From contig NMRA01000354.1 in NCBI GenBank assembly GCA_002633005.1, positions 409,782 through 473,781 of the forward strand: a stretch of 64,000 nt of DNA, given 5' to 3'. A program made the translations under genes and the position numbers. Within the stretch, counting starts at the first letter, position 1, and every line of letters begins with the position of its first letter. This document shows positions 41,901 through 56,900 of the stretch, piece by piece. The notes under the pieces are model-generated. The model had not been told where the DNA came from, ran no database searches, and saw only the letters and a list, made by a program, of their open reading frames with translations. The DNA is from Phoronis australis (taxonomy: Eukaryota > Phoronida > Phoronidae).

Positions 41901-44900
41901 AAATCAGACGAGACCATATACTCTTATAAACTCGACCTTCTAATATTCCTTTAACCAAGTACCATTACCAACAAGAACATTGAAGCCATCAGTGACTAAA
42001 GAATATGCTTCAGAGATTCCTAAAGTTAACTAACCTTAAAATTGCAGATTGAAAAATCCCCCCCACCCCAGCCTGTGACTTGAGCTGTCTGTGACTTGAG
42101 CTGTCTGTGACTTGAGTTGTCTGTGACTTGAGTTTTCTGTGACTTGAGTTGTCTGTGACTCAAGTTGAATTGTCTGTGACTTGAGTTGCTTATGACTTGA
42201 GTTGTCTGTGACTTGAGTTGCCGTCACGATTAAAAATTGAATAAGCATGGTAACGTTTTCAAACCCCAAAGCACTTCAGCTAAAAACTCAGCATTGACAG
42301 TTAAACAGCGTTGAAATGCCCCTTTAAATGTTATTTGTATTATTTTATATTTGCATTGCATCTTATTACCCTGTTGACGTTTAAGTGGTTTTAACTTTTA
42401 AAACGGATTTAAAGCTTATAACTCTCAGTCTGAACACTTCGAAACCATTTTTAAAAGTTGTAGCTACTGCGGTTACAATCTTCTGAGGGTGGTTTGGCGA
42501 GAGGTCATTACCGTTGAAAACTGGGTGGACACGACAATTGCAAAAGCTAGTACTCAGTAGGTCGCGCTGTTGTCAAATCTTGTTGGAAAAAATGGCGCTC
42601 CGAGGCCCTCACTAGTAATGGTGAGTCAGAAAGGGATGGCAATGATGACTGGCTACTAAAACCAGGAACTAATGTTAAAACAGTTATCCGTGTGAGACCA
42701 GGGTTGTATAACAGAACTGTAGGTGATACAATGGAAATAGTTTGTCTAAACACAGCTTCTTCCACATTGGAACTAGACGTATGTTTTGATTTCGTTGGAA
42801 AAAGTGCGGTCTAATATTCCATGTCCTCTACTATATAATGTAGGGCTGTAGACATTTAGTGGTGACTAACGTTCAGGAGTCAGGTCATAGCACGATTATT
42901 CACGTCAATATGACACAGAATCAATACTCCTCTCCTGGGAGTTTCTCAAATATGTTTATAGTAGGGTTTCAGTAGTGGCTTCCTATTGTTTTGTTGTTCA
43001 AAGAAAACGACTAAAAATTATATGTTCTCAAAAGTTTAACCTCTGGCTGTCCTTGGAAATGTACTTGTGTTGTGTCTAATCAGCTCTGATTGACAATGCT
43101 TGTGGGTATTATAAAATGGTGGAAATGTTTTCATTTATGGAGAGGAAAATGAGCAAATAATGTAAATCAACTTCCTGCAAGGCATGTTGGTTTATGAGTG
43201 CCATCCATCATATTCTCTACCGAATGATTATAGTTATGTTGTATACATATCCACAGAACGAAAGGCCGAAAGTAGTTGCATTGAATAGGGGTTTAAGATA
43301 GAACACCGTAAGGATTCTCCCAGTTGCAATTACGGCACATGTAGATGAATGTAAGTCAATGAAATCAGACCATCAGGGCCCTTACGCACCTGAGGGGAAA
43401 GGTTCTCGTGTTTCTGAGAGGAATTTTTGGTTGGGGGGGGGGTTCTAAACTTGAGGGGAATTTTTTAATCATTTCTGGGGAATTTTTAAACCTGATGAGG
43501 GTTTCACAAAATTTTAAAAAATTTTCGTAGGGAAATAACAATTTATGGCATTGATGTGATCAGAGTGATATTCAAAAGCAACCAATATCACGCCGTGTGT
43601 TACCATTCAAGTTAGGATTTATAGTTCTTACAAACTTTTCACAGCTTGCAAGTCTAGCAAATGAAAACAATTAAACGAACTCATATCGGTGAAACTATGT
43701 TTAAAGATTAATCGTGTGGTTTTTTAAAAAATATTTTATTTTACTTTTATATGCAGTGTTGTCATACTGGCGACATAATGAAAATAAGGGAAACATTTTT
43801 TCACTGTTTGCCCATGACGCATATAAAGGTAGAGCTTGAGAAGTGTTTTGGTGCCAAATGTGATCTTCCTCTTTTGTAACAGAATTTTAAGGAACTGAAT
43901 CTGTTTTTCAATAGCCTAATTAATACCATACAGGTGCATGCATTGAAGATCAAATTTCTTTCATCCACTATGACCATTCAACACTAATTTCACTACACAG
44001 CGTATTCAAACGATCAGTTGGCAAATTTAAGAAATTTTTAGACATAGTAAACCTCCTTGTCACTTCTTTAAAACTTGGATTAAACTCGTCTCCAGGCAAC
44101 ATACTTTTTAACCAATCGTATCAATCTTACCTTGAAAGCCAGAACGATTGAACATTTTTGTGGCATCCTGCTTTCACTACATTCAAGCTCAGAGTGAAGT
44201 TTCACCTCGGCTAGTCGCCAAAGGGAAATGCTGCACATCATTGTCAAGTGAACGCGTTGTGAAACTTTTGTGATATGTAACCACTGTTTATTGTAAATAT
44301 AGATCATGTACCGCGAGACTGTCATTGTCGTGGCCTTGAGAACTAATTCTTAGTTCGAAGTATGCAAACTTGACAATTTAAGATGTATTTTGAATTCATT
44401 GAATGGGAGATGCGATGGAGACGATTGCCAAGATATCAGTGCCTATCTACATAGGCTTGGAGTTTGACCGGATAGCCTAAGTGTTTTAATTTATTCAAAC
44501 ATAAAGGAAACCTGCCAAATTCATTGCAAAAGCTATATATCCTATATATAGTAATGTTCATGATAAGGTAACATGGAAATAGACAAAGAACTTTGTATTG
44601 AATGAGCATGCAGTTGATTGTGCGTCACAAGCCATCATGTCGCACTAATCAGACAGTGTGAGGGAGAACATGTTGGACGAAATGCCCTCTGTGGGGAAAA
44701 GAACTTGGTAATCTGGAGATTCTGACAATGGTCTTGTAATGAGGAACACAAACCCAAGAATGATAAATTTTACGGATCTGCTATTGATGAATGCATTGCT
44801 ACGCAGTCAACCACTAGTAGAATTAAATAAAATGTGAAATTTTTTAAATGTGAAATTCAACATTTTTTATTTCAGCGTGACATCAATAAGCGTGCAATTA

Positions 44901-47900
44901 ATCTTTGAAGTAACTAAGTTTTGTCTCGCATTATATGTCCAGACATTTTTATGTAGCTTAGAAACTGGCGATTCGCTGATATTTCATCATTCTCTTTATT
45001 TCAGAATGTGGTGGACAATCACGGGTAACTTTGGTAACATTCTCCCCATCGACTGGTCCAAGTCGTACACCCGTGAACTGACCACCAAGGCTTTGAACCT
45101 TGGAGAGAAGAGGGTGAGTCATTCTTCTGATTCAACCGGTTGCCATGGACACGCTAACTTACTGGCAAAATGCAATTTGCTTGCCACCACATCTAGTGTA
45201 TTGATTGTGTGAGCTGTGAGAGTATTTCAATCTCCCACTCTGAGATATTGTTTAGCTTGACTCATAGAGGCCATGGATCCCTGTTTCTGGACCTTTCTTA
45301 AGGTTCCTAATGAATACCATGATAGTTGGCTAGTGGAATTTACAAGAACTGGGATCTACAAAAACCACAACCACGGTTCCTTAGGTGTTAGTTTGTTAAT
45401 TGCAAAACAGGTGGTAATCTGAAAATGTTGCTGTCAGCTTGTAGTATATTCTGTTATTAGGATTAGTATGGCGTTTGTTTTCACTTGATGGTAACAGGGA
45501 ACAGCAAGAAACTGAATACATCAGAGTCAACAATAATTTCTTGAAACAGTTGTTATCAGCCTTGTGGGTTCTATTAGGTTGTCCTTAACAAAATGTCAGG
45601 AAATGATGTGGGAAACAGAATAGTGGTTTGCAGGCTTGATTGGTTTTAAATTACAGCTTGTATGTACACAGTTTCAGCTGTTGTTCTAAAATATAAATGT
45701 ACTGAGAATGCAGTGACTGGGAAAATTGTGTTTTGAAATGTGGATTGAGTGTGTGTTTATTATAGCACTTCACAATTACTCTATCCAGGAGAGCTTTTGG
45801 CCATAGTTAATTAAGAGTAGTAATCTCCATGGATAAGTTAGGTAACAATTTTGAGAATGAAACTGTATGGCAAGACATTTGTTAAGACCTGCCTACCCTA
45901 GAACAACTTGCACTAGTAAAACTTAACTCACTTTTAAGTAGGGGGTACACACACAGACGCACACACGCACGCACACACGCACGCACACACGCACGCACAC
46001 ATATCCGACAACTAGGGTAAGGCAGAAGATGTCACTCTGTGCATGGCAATGAACACCTAATGCCACAAGAGAAAACCCATCTATATGAAACCGCTGATAA
46101 TTACTTTTGCCCACATTTGCAAGTTACCTTGGAACAAGTTATACCACTTCAATAATGTGGAGTAAGTTGTCACAAGTGGGGTAGGTTTTACTACTTTTAC
46201 AGTGTTCCAGTTGTTACCGACAAATAGTATGTTTTTGAAAAAAGTATTAGTAAGGATAACCTCACCGTTGTTCTGCACATTCACACACTATTTGCAACCT
46301 TTCTCATTCAAGTTAAAAACTGACCTCAGAGGGTAAAAGTCAATTTGGGGCAATGGTGACTGTCTGCAGACAGTAGTTGTGTATACAGGGCTTGGAATTT
46401 TCCTTTTACCAGGATTTCCTCTTTTTGGTTTAGATTTCCTCTTGTTTGATTTAAAGTTTCCTCTCTTTTGTCTCTTTTTTATAATTATTTTGACTTTATT
46501 CATGTAAAAAAGTTTATTTCAATCAAATTTTATAACACAAAAAACATTTCTATCACAAGCCTATTTATTTGTGGAACAACACTTCACCTGGAAAGTTTTC
46601 CTCTTTTTTGTCATTGGTCATTCTAAGCCCTGTGTATAACATGTTATTTGTTAAGTACAAGAAATGCTAAGAATGTTTTCAAATGACTTGGCGCATAGGC
46701 TGTAGCTCTGTCTTGGATTACCATGATATGATAAAACAATTACAAGTGTAGACACAATTGAGCGTGAGGTTGCACTTGATGATAGAATCATCTCCCTTGT
46801 GTATCAGTCGTTTTTTGAGCTGAGATGTTCAGTATGGAAGTCTGAAAAGCATGCAATCAAGGTGGATGGCTTTACAGTCGGTATGTATGAAAAACATATT
46901 TTTGCAGTTCAAGTCTGAGGACTTTGTTTTCATTGATTCATTTTTTGTGCCGTATCTCCAGCATCCTTTGACAGATGTGTCTGGAATTTGCTGTGTGGAT
47001 AGATATCATGGAACCCAATGTGCTTGACGCCACTCGTTTCCCACTCTGTCTTCCCGTTCTCATGTTATTTGAGCTACTGATCCATTGACTGTAACTTCTT
47101 CTCATTGACTAGTTTGTCACTGCTCTTTTGTTGCCATACACACACTACGGGTTGCATTTTTCGTCTTAATCGATGTGGAATGTACACACAACCTTTATCT
47201 CATGAAAACCTTGTGGTCAATGTTTCGTGGTGAATTTGGATGCAAGATGGCTCTGTGATGGCCATTTTTTAGCAATTGCTTATAGAGCTAGAGCTCATTA
47301 AAAAAAAACAGTGCAGGTGGTCTGATGTCATTTGCGGTGCATCAGATGTGCGCAGGCCTCATGGTTGGGCCCATTGCACAAAACACATGAGCAAAGGCAC
47401 GAGACCCCAATTATGGCTCCTCGTGAAGAAAGTTTTCAAGTCTGCCAGTCTCCTTTAGGAAAACGGACAGAGCTCATTGGTTCTTGTAAGGAATCTTTGG
47501 GAATTTTATTTTGTTGATGGGATTATGGTTATGTGTCATCTATTTCTTGTTACGACTTAACGCTCTTCAGGTAGTCGAGAGTTTTTGAGGAGTGTTCTTT
47601 GATTGACTGATTGCCCACGCGTACCTCCGGTGCTCATTAACGGATCTTTCTGAATTAATTTGTTTTTATATAGGTTTCATGCCAGCAATGTCATAATTGT
47701 TTGTAGCTTCTTGATTATTGTAGGTGAGTCAGTGTTGGAGATGGTGTTGTCATCTTGATTGATGTTGTCGGTGTTGGTGGCAGCACTGTGGGTGTTGCTG
47801 ACTGTGTCGTGGTCTCGCAGGTCATTCTTTGCATCATCAATGGTGATGTTAGCATTACACTCTATGAAAACACTGCTCTCGTTGTCATCTATATACTCCC

Positions 47901-50900
47901 TGATTCAGTATTCAGTTGATTTCGCAAAGTGTCGCTCCTCAAGATATTTTGTTTTGACATTTACCACTTTCACGCCATTTGTAACATTGGCTACCGCGTA
48001 GGTGCGCCGATTGTCTACAGTTTCTGTTTTGTTTCTCTTCCAAGGTGTACTTAAAGGCGAACACAAGTTATCCTGAAATCAGAAGGTCTAAGCTGTTCTC
48101 AGAACAACTTTAACCAAAATGTTGCATCCGTCGATTCTCATGTCTAGCCTTATCTCAAAAATGCTGCACAGTTTGCCAAAATGCTGCACAGTTTGCCAAA
48201 AAAGCTTCAAGGAAGGTGTTATTTTACAACATTACTAATTTATAAAACATTTGAATATTATGTTTGATTACTGATAATTGTTTACTTGAGTGAAGAAATG
48301 ATGGTTTTGCTTTGGTTTTTTGTATTACAGGGTTAAAATTTCATAATAACGTCGTATTTAAGAAGGTAATAAGCATACACAGGTTATATATGACGTTATT
48401 CGGGTAAAATGGCCCTAACTTTGTTTTGCGAATTTGTTGTAGCCAAAGATCAAAATACAAACTATCAAAATGTTTGAAGTCAGCTACTGTGTAAATTAAA
48501 ACTGCCAAATCTCATTTTTTAGCCTTTTGTTTGGTTTTAGTGTTACAGTAGTAGAAATGAAATTATTTTTAATAAAGCTCCTTCTTTATAACGCCATAGT
48601 CGTCCAAGTTTTCGCTGACACACAATTTATCTGACAGACTTCCTTGAAAGTACCCCATGTCTGTGAATACCCGTCTCGTAAGAATTTTAGCTCTCAAAAA
48701 ATATGCAACTGCCTTACGTTTGTGTAACTATGGGTAAGTTTCAGTAGACCCGCAGTTTATGTGGACAGGAAAGAACCTGTACACTACCGCTGATTACTAA
48801 AGGAGACATGAAGTGGTTCTTTAACTTTTGGCAGCTCATACACATTCTAATATTACTGGTCAATCTCAGGGGCAAAAGATGGCGGAAGCATTTGCCCGAG
48901 TAGTATGTGGCCAGCTTATTATGTACACAAACTTTCCTTTGGACCATACACTGCTATAAAGCTGGGACAGGCTAAATGATCTGTTGTGCACTCCATTCTA
49001 AAGTAAACTAATTGTGTGTTTGTTCGGGTACACGCTCACTCCTGATTTTTAAAAAATCAGTTTTAAGCTCCCATGCCTGCCTAAATGCCTTCCCTCAATT
49101 TTTAAGTCTCCAATTTAAGCAGACTAGTGCAGTGCAATTACATTAACAAGATAGGACATCAGGTTGTTTATCAACAAAATTATCCCCATTGAAGCTCAAG
49201 TTGTGCTGGGTGGCTTGTCTGATATCTAGTCATTATAAGTAAATAACAAATTTGTTTGTTTAGTAAATTAATAGTTTTGAAATTGATTAGTTGGCATAGT
49301 TGTTGATCGCTGCAAAAGAAAAGTTTGCTCATCAGGCGTATATGAGGAAGCAAGAAAGTACATGAGTGCACACACATATTATTGCATGCATATGTTATCA
49401 AGAGTATAGTGTGCAAGAGTATAGTGTGCACCATGTTACTCAGCAGTGACTAAGTGTTGTGACGTACATTCACTCACTTGTAATTAGTAGTTTACCTCGC
49501 AACTCTCAGACTCCTGCTTGTACTTGATATTAGTACACTTTCAAGTATTAGCAATTCTTTGAACTTGGTATTTTTCTTGCTGTGAATGCAAGTCGCAATA
49601 AAATTCTTAGATTACTGTATACGTGCTGTGTGGCAAGTGAAAATTCGTTTTCAGAAACTGGTTCGTCATATACAGTAAATGTGAATGTGGTACTGGTTTA
49701 CCTGTAAAGGGTACTGTTTCTAAAGGCGTGTTGTTTTGTATCGTGTAAATGTTAATGTTTTTACAGGGCATGTGGTTTTGTTCAACGACATTCAGACAGG
49801 TTTTTGTATGCCATGAAAATGACGGTTTTTGATTAAAAACCGTTCTAAGTTTCTGAATTTCTGTACATGTCTGACTTTTAAAGGTTAGCGGATCTGTGTT
49901 GAGTGTTTGTGAGGGCTGTTGTTTCTATCTTAATGAATTGATGATTCGATTTCATCATGGAGTTTACTATCTGGAGGTTACTCTAAAGGTTCTCAAAGTA
50001 ATTAGTCCCGGTAATTAATAATTTCTCATCACCATTGGCTAAATAGTGTTCCGAAATCCCATGAGAGGGCGTAGTGAGGTCTCGCGTCAGTGCGTGGTTT
50101 TCCATCTTTGCCTTGCTTTTGAGCTTTTTTCTTACTTTTTGTATATATATCATAATTTTCACTGTTAATTCATCTTAAACCTGGTGAAATCCTGTTATTA
50201 CTGGGAATATAGGATATTTATTTGCTTGTCATACACTATCAATACTGTTTTACCTATTCAGGTTAGGCAATTGTTATCACCTAATTAGATTTTATTTTTG
50301 TCATCTTGTTAAAACAAAGGCTTTGTTTGGTCTGGCCTGGCACTAATATTTTTAAATATAACTTATATAACTTAAAAGTTATAACTACTGTAAAATCTCA
50401 CCAATTTCGACTGAAAATAGTTGCCAAAATTCTCCATTTTTCAAAACCTTTTCACATACGTGTGAATTTATACAATTTTTCAAAATTTTGTCTCATGACA
50501 GCCATTATATATTCCTACACAGTCAGGAGTTCAAGGGCGATGTGCGCACCGCTAAATCTGATGAGATTTCTGTATTTGACCAGTGGTCGTGGTGGCTCAA
50601 TGGACTAGAGCGCCTGCACGGTTAGCAGAAAGTTTCGGGCTCGAGTCCCAGTTGGGGCAGAAATCCTTTCAAGACTTATATTCATTAGGTTGCATGATGT
50701 GTCCAACAGGTGGCGTGCTGACCAGACTTATAAATGTTTGCGATCTACATATCCACACTGGTTTAAGATTTATATGTTAATATAAAAATAATTTTGTTGT
50801 AGCGTACCATGAGTATCATTGACTGACTGTTGTCTCTAAAGTGTCAATTTAAACAACATGACCGTTTCTAATGTGCTATGTCCAAGGCAATGACCACAAA

Positions 50901-53900
50901 CTATTCTGCAACTCGAAATTCATCTGTTCTTTGTATTTGAAACGTACCCGACTGTTTTGCAAATTAATTCAGTGAAGCATATTATAGGTGGGCGCAAGCC
51001 TGAGTAGTATGGGCCTTAATTGAAAAAGCCTAAAAGTTGAGGGTGAGGACTTCAATCAAGTAGTCTGCACTCAATCCAAAAATGTTGAAAAGTAGAGTGT
51101 GGGCGATTTACTTCAGCGTGGGCATTAACCCGAATATTTACGGTAGATTGGATTGACAATTTACCTCACTTCAAAAAGTCAATAGACTCTATTGTATATC
51201 CTGCTTATATTGCCTGAAAGCCTGCTGGCATCAACTTTCTTGACAACAAATCAATTTGTCTCAGACTGTTGTTCTTTTGTCTGCTGTTATGGTAATTAGA
51301 CTACTGGGTAGACTTTCAGTGGCTTAAGTTAGGGTATCAACACAAGGTCACGAAATAGGAATATTTCTATGGAAGTTAGTTTTCAAAACTTCTTCATTTT
51401 GCTCTGAAGAGGCTTTTCTTTTTAAAGATGTCTTGAGCCAAAAACTTTAGCCTCGTCTGTTGACTGGGCTGCCTGGCTGTGTTTTTTTTCCTTAGCAGAT
51501 GTTTCATAGTCTGTGAAAGTCTGATTGTGAAATATTGTATTATTAGACATTGCTTTCATTCACCGTATTGTGTTTGGTTCTTGTTTTCGTAAAACATCAC
51601 TCTTTCATTCTTAAACACTTAAAAATGATGTTTTTTGTTGTTGTGTGCTGAGACGTCAAAAAATAAGAGTGTTGTTTTCTCTAGTTGTTTATCAAGACGT
51701 TGAATTGGAACACCAGAAGGAGCAGAAGTGACGTAATATGACTATAACGATATTTCTTCAGAACGAAAGTTTGGAAACATTTCTGTGTACCTGCTCAGCT
51801 TTGTGGTAACTTCTGGGTTCGGGAACAACTGTCAGTTCGTTGTTACTCACTCCAATACCCGATAAGTTGGCCTCATTTGGCGAGTCGTTTTGTTGGCTGA
51901 ACACTGCCTTAAGATGTGAAGATCTGACAATTTTTTCAAGACCAGAAATCACATGGAAACTGAGTATGGAACAAAGTGAGACCCGTTTCGTAACCCCAAA
52001 TACAAAGTTTGGTTTTTGACAGAAGATGAGAGTTTATAGCGTCTTTCACATTTTTGACAATTTCTCTTCTCTTATTTGTGCAATCTTCGCCGTTACCTTG
52101 CCAACGTGGGACAACATAAGCAGCATTTTGTCATTTCACTCACTGTATGAGCTGGTAAGGATTGTCATGGTCAGGCAAAATGCATTCAGAAATTACAAAT
52201 CTGGCTTGTACGATTAATGTTATGTCAACCATGTCCTGTTGTCCATTTTAGGAGCACGTGGAGAGTCCAGACCTTGACCTATCCGATGACGAGGAGCTAG
52301 CCCAGGCCTTTGACATGCATCGACTGATCATCTCCAGCCTACAGCAGGAGCCACTGTTCACCGCTGACCAGGTCATCAACGAGATAGAAGATATGATGGA
52401 GGTTTGTGGCCAGCAAGTGTGTCGACCTCGCTTTTTATGCATTGACTATTTGCCTTGGGTTTTGTAATAAATTGATCTTGTTAATGGAAACTACTCAACG
52501 GGTACCAGGTGTACACTTTGATTATGTTAACCAGTGCAGTAAATGGAGTACTGCATATTTTCAGCATTCTTTATCAATAAGCTTGTTATGTGGAAAAAAT
52601 GTCTTCTCTGGGCATTTGGTAAGTAGTCCAAGTAACTCTAGCTAGAGGTTTAGATCTTTCATCCAGGTGACGTACTTAATGCATAGATGATAGATCAAAC
52701 ACTTCTGAAAACTCACTGAAATGTTTGTCTCATGGTGTTTGATTTGAGTCTTTTGATGTCTGTTATAAAAGGTTTTATGTCTTTGATTAGGTTTTATTTC
52801 TTATCTGTGTAGCTGAATGCGATGAAAAAGATAGCTGAGAAGGTTGTCACTGTACACGCATGTCGAATTTCTTTGAGTCCTTGATGTGCAGGATTCATGC
52901 TCCGTGTGTAATCATACGTTAATTTCTCTTTGATTAAAGTGCAGTCACACCATTGGCTCAGTTTGGAGTCTACAGCCCATGCATACCTAATGATGTATTT
53001 TCTCGTTCACCTCTGCGTGTCCCTGTTGATTAACAATGATGTTGTTTAATGTTTACGAGTAATAAGACCTTACAGCCATCTACGACCTGCTACGACAGGC
53101 TAATGTCCGTCTGGGCTGACTGTATTGATTCCTCAGTCTGATGGATTGCCTGTTATCTACTCAGTCTGTTCTCAGCTTGTTTGTGTCACGCCCACTTCAG
53201 TCAATTCAAGTATCTTCATTATTAAAGCGTCTATAAGCCCGGGTTCCGTCCAAGAAGCAAACACTTAATTTAGACAACTTGCCACTATAAAATTGGTCTC
53301 GGCTTTTTCCTTACTCAGATGAGAAAGGATTCCTAGGTTTGCAAAGAATTATTGACAGTTTGTTATTTCTTTAGATCATGCTGGTCGTGATGAGCCCACT
53401 TGTACAGCCTTGTCTCAAGCAATAACGAAGTGTCAGTTCGTTGGAAGCTCTGAAATCACCTCTAGTTTGACTAAGGAGCAATTTGAGACTAATTTCACAG
53501 TGATTGGTGGTCTAAATCAACACCTGTTTTTTGTGATAGAAAACCTGTAGGCTACATAATAAGAGTTCTTTTGTTGAAGTTACGGCGATGCGAAATTACA
53601 GTTCAGATTCTAAGCTAGATGGTTCTGTTGACATTAAGCACAGTTATGAATCATGCAAGGAAATGGCGATTCCATTTAATGTTGCACTGGCGCGCAATAT
53701 TCTTTGGGCCCCTGGGGGTTTTTTATATGTTTTAGCTAAAGTGGTCATAGGTCTGAATGTTTTCTGCTCCACTAAGTCATTAACTACAAGTAGGTTTGTT
53801 CCCGTTAAAAAGTCTACCTGAGTGAGTGGTGGACAAGGTTTCAGAGTATTATCTCTTCACAGGGGACTCCTGACAGCCCAGCATGTTTTGTCTGTGACAT

Positions 53901-56900
53901 GTTTGTGCTCACTTTTTGACATTCGTTCTTCTAGCAAATGCTGTTGCCATGAACATCATCGTTTTAGTTGTCTAATGACTTTCCAATGAAATTCCTGATA
54001 AGAAGGTTGATATGTACGGGTAAAATGTTAGTTGAGAGAACTTTCATTGGCGAAAGCGATCTTGATGATATTGAGACTTTTATTGATCACCTTTTTATGT
54101 AATGGGATTATTGATGAAGACTAATAAAAAGACAACCATTCTGAAATAGCTTGAATTTATTGAACGTGACTTTTTTTAGTTCTCTTTTGCTGTGGGTCAC
54201 TTAAATATCCTTAAGTTTTCGTTTATTTTTTATTCAATATTCATTTGTGGTTGATAACCCAATCGGTGATACCACTGTGTGTTTTCCCCATAGCCCACTG
54301 CAAAGATTCCTGTTAAGTACGGTAAAATCTCACCTATTTTGGACAAAAATTATTGTCTTTTTCCATTTTTCAAATGTTACGAACATTGCTTTGGATACCA
54401 GCAATTTCTCAGAATCTTTGTCTGATGTTAGCTATGGTACATGCCTTAAATATTAAAAAAACATTTATTTGGTTGCGCTCATTTTTCATGAAGGAAAAGA
54501 ATAAAATTTCACTTTTCGGCCATATTGTGTCCGAAACTTGTATAATTTTGCCGTAATCAAGACTCCCACTTCTTGAATGATGATCTCAATTGATGGCGAC
54601 TCAGCGATAAGATCAACGGTCTGACGAGGTAAAAGTTAATACACGGTCAGTGTGGACAGTTTTGTAACTGTACTGGTAGCCTCTTTATGTTGTTGTAGGA
54701 CTCGACTGATGATGGCGCCACTGACTGTGACCTTATGTCCCCAATGTCAACTGAGTACGTTGGTTTGCGTGCCAAAGACGGCTCGACCCCAGTCAACTTT
54801 GAAGAAAGTGAGTACTTTGCCCACTGAGGCATTCTTGCCGCAGTCAATGACGTGCATGAAACAACAAAACATTCTTAATTTCGGACAATTTCTTCGATTT
54901 GGGAAATGGACAAAATTTTCACTGTATTCTATTTGAGGATGTACTTTTTCCTTTTGAAAGAATTTCCATAATTTTTGACTGACATTTATTAATTTGTTTT
55001 ACAGCCCTTATACATTTCAAGTCATGGGCCTGACCCCATGTTTTTTGTGTTTGTTCTAGTGATTAATGCTAACCATCCGAAGTTAAGGAGTTTTAAGAAT
55101 GGCTTAGAACCCGGGCATTTTTGATAATAAATCAGAACTCGTTATTTCAAAATACAATGCATTGTACTGCAGTGTGCATTTTTTCTTGCTTTCATTTTTG
55201 ATATCTAACCAAGCAACATGTGTTGTGAAGCTTTTTCTCCTGAATTTCTTCGGAGCATTTGTGTGCTTATTCCGATGATCAATGATTTTCCGTTTTTGCT
55301 GTAATTTGTGAGGTGATGAATCTATTTATTTCCACCTTTTGTTGCCCTCCCCTTGGCAAGCAGAACATCCAGGTAATGTACTGTTGTACTAATTTCTGTA
55401 AATTTCCTGTGAGCTCGCTTTTTGTCTTGTATGTATCGGTACAACAAAGTCTCACTAATTTCAGACAGATAGAATTGATCTTTTGTCAGTTTTCAGCTGT
55501 TAAACGTTGTGAATGGTCAAAATATCTCAAAAAGATTGTGTGGTGGTTGCTATTGTGTAGTTATTTACTTTTATGAACCATTTATCTGGAGTTACTTCCC
55601 GTGTCACAATGTTGTGTCTTAAATTGGTGAGGTTTTCCTAGTGAAATTTTAAATAAAGTAAAAATAGATAACTGAAGCGTTAATTTTATTTCTGTTATTG
55701 GCTTGTGTTTTTTTACTTGTATTGAAAGCTTAACGCTTCTTATATAATGTGCGGAATTCATTATCATTTACTTGAAAAGATGGTTACCCCAGTTTCATAG
55801 TTTATGTTACATTTTTTCATTGTGTGTGTTGTATGTGAGCTGCCTATCCATGCTTATGGCTCTCGGTATTTTTCAATTGCTTGCCGTCTTTTTTTGCATT
55901 TGGTTATTTTTGGTATGTGGGAGTAAATAAATCATTAAAGATATTAATTTTCAACAGTTTTTTAAATGACATATTAATGTCTTAAAATTCCCTTTTCATT
56001 GGACTTCCTTTTTGCTACATTGCAGTTTAACATTTTATGTCTGCTCCTGTTCTTACGAATTACCCAAAGGTTTACTGTTTTATCTAGAAATGTGATTTAC
56101 TTTAGATAAATTGTATTATCTCCTACTTACTTCAAAGATAAAGGCATCATGTGGAACTTGTTAGAAATGCCCTGAAGAACGATACTGTTGTGTTTGCATT
56201 CGTAACGAAGACAACAGCTTTCATGATATTCATGTCCTGGTTGCTGTTTTAAGGGCTGAAGCACTTGTCGTCAAGCGCCCTCAATGAGCTGTATGAGGAA
56301 CTAGAATCAACAATCAAGAGCTACTCGGAGACGCTGATCAATGAGCTGGCCCTGCGTGATGAGTTAGAATATGAGAAGGAACTGAAGAACCGTTTCATCA
56401 CGCTGTTGCATGCAGTGCAGAAGAAGAGGCGTGACTGTCAGTTGGACCGCAGGAAGGGCATGAAGAGGGCCAAGACTACGCCGGATGTGGCCAAAGAAGC
56501 TGGCACGGTGAGTGTACACGTACCACGTGTGGTACGTGTGTGTGTGGTGGGTATGGCGAGGGCCAAGACTACGCCGGATATGGCTAAAGAAGCTGGCACG
56601 GTGAGTGTACAAGTACCACGTGTGGTAAGTGGGTGTGGAGAGGGCGAGGACTGCGGCTGATGTGATGAGGAAGTATTGACTTAACACATGTACATTCTGT
56701 TCTGTTTATGTTTGAGAAATGCATTATTCAATGCTGTTCTGAGAATGGTTATGTTAATGTCCTGTTGTGTCTGCATTCGTAGTTATAATAACCACCAGGG
56801 GGCTGTTACATCAAATGTTGTAAGCCCAGTCTCAGCCAAGACGGTCGTAACTCCGAGTTTAGTTGGCACACAGTTCATTAACATGACTTGTGAAGGTGGT

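Larger units (their letters stand above)
35964..45004 (+). other. FEZ intron 1, about 9 kb
   Basis: No exon or protein domain recognised. It holds two inverted copies of a TIR element (36291-36796 and 40862-41812), a hAT-like insertion within the second, another small element (39430-39793), and a 16-bp minisatellite (42076-42223). Near 42580 a GTTGGAAAAAATGGCG string recalls one at 7431 but no gene follows. Confidence 0.8.
45114..52251 (+). other. FEZ intron 2, about 7.1 kb
   Basis: No coding exon recognised. Contains a CA/CG-type microsatellite (45946-46001), a hAT-like element (46387-46631) and a SINE (50585-50760). An imperfect direct duplication of ATGCTGCACAGTTTGCCAAA occurs at 48161-48200. 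Confidence 0.75.

Noticed and set aside
42568-42640. Alternative FEZ first exon (ATGGCGCTCC... near a GTGAGT)
   Set aside because: The frame stops after seven codons, before the GTGAGT, and the AAAAAATGGCG string also occurs at 7437 in unrelated intron.
50585-50660. Functional tRNA gene
   Set aside because: A and B boxes are present but the sequence does not fold into a full cloverleaf by eye and continues into a SINE body that recurs elsewhere.
56364-56687. Minus-strand frame with internal repeat
   Set aside because: Antisense shadow of the duplicated FEZ exon 5 end.
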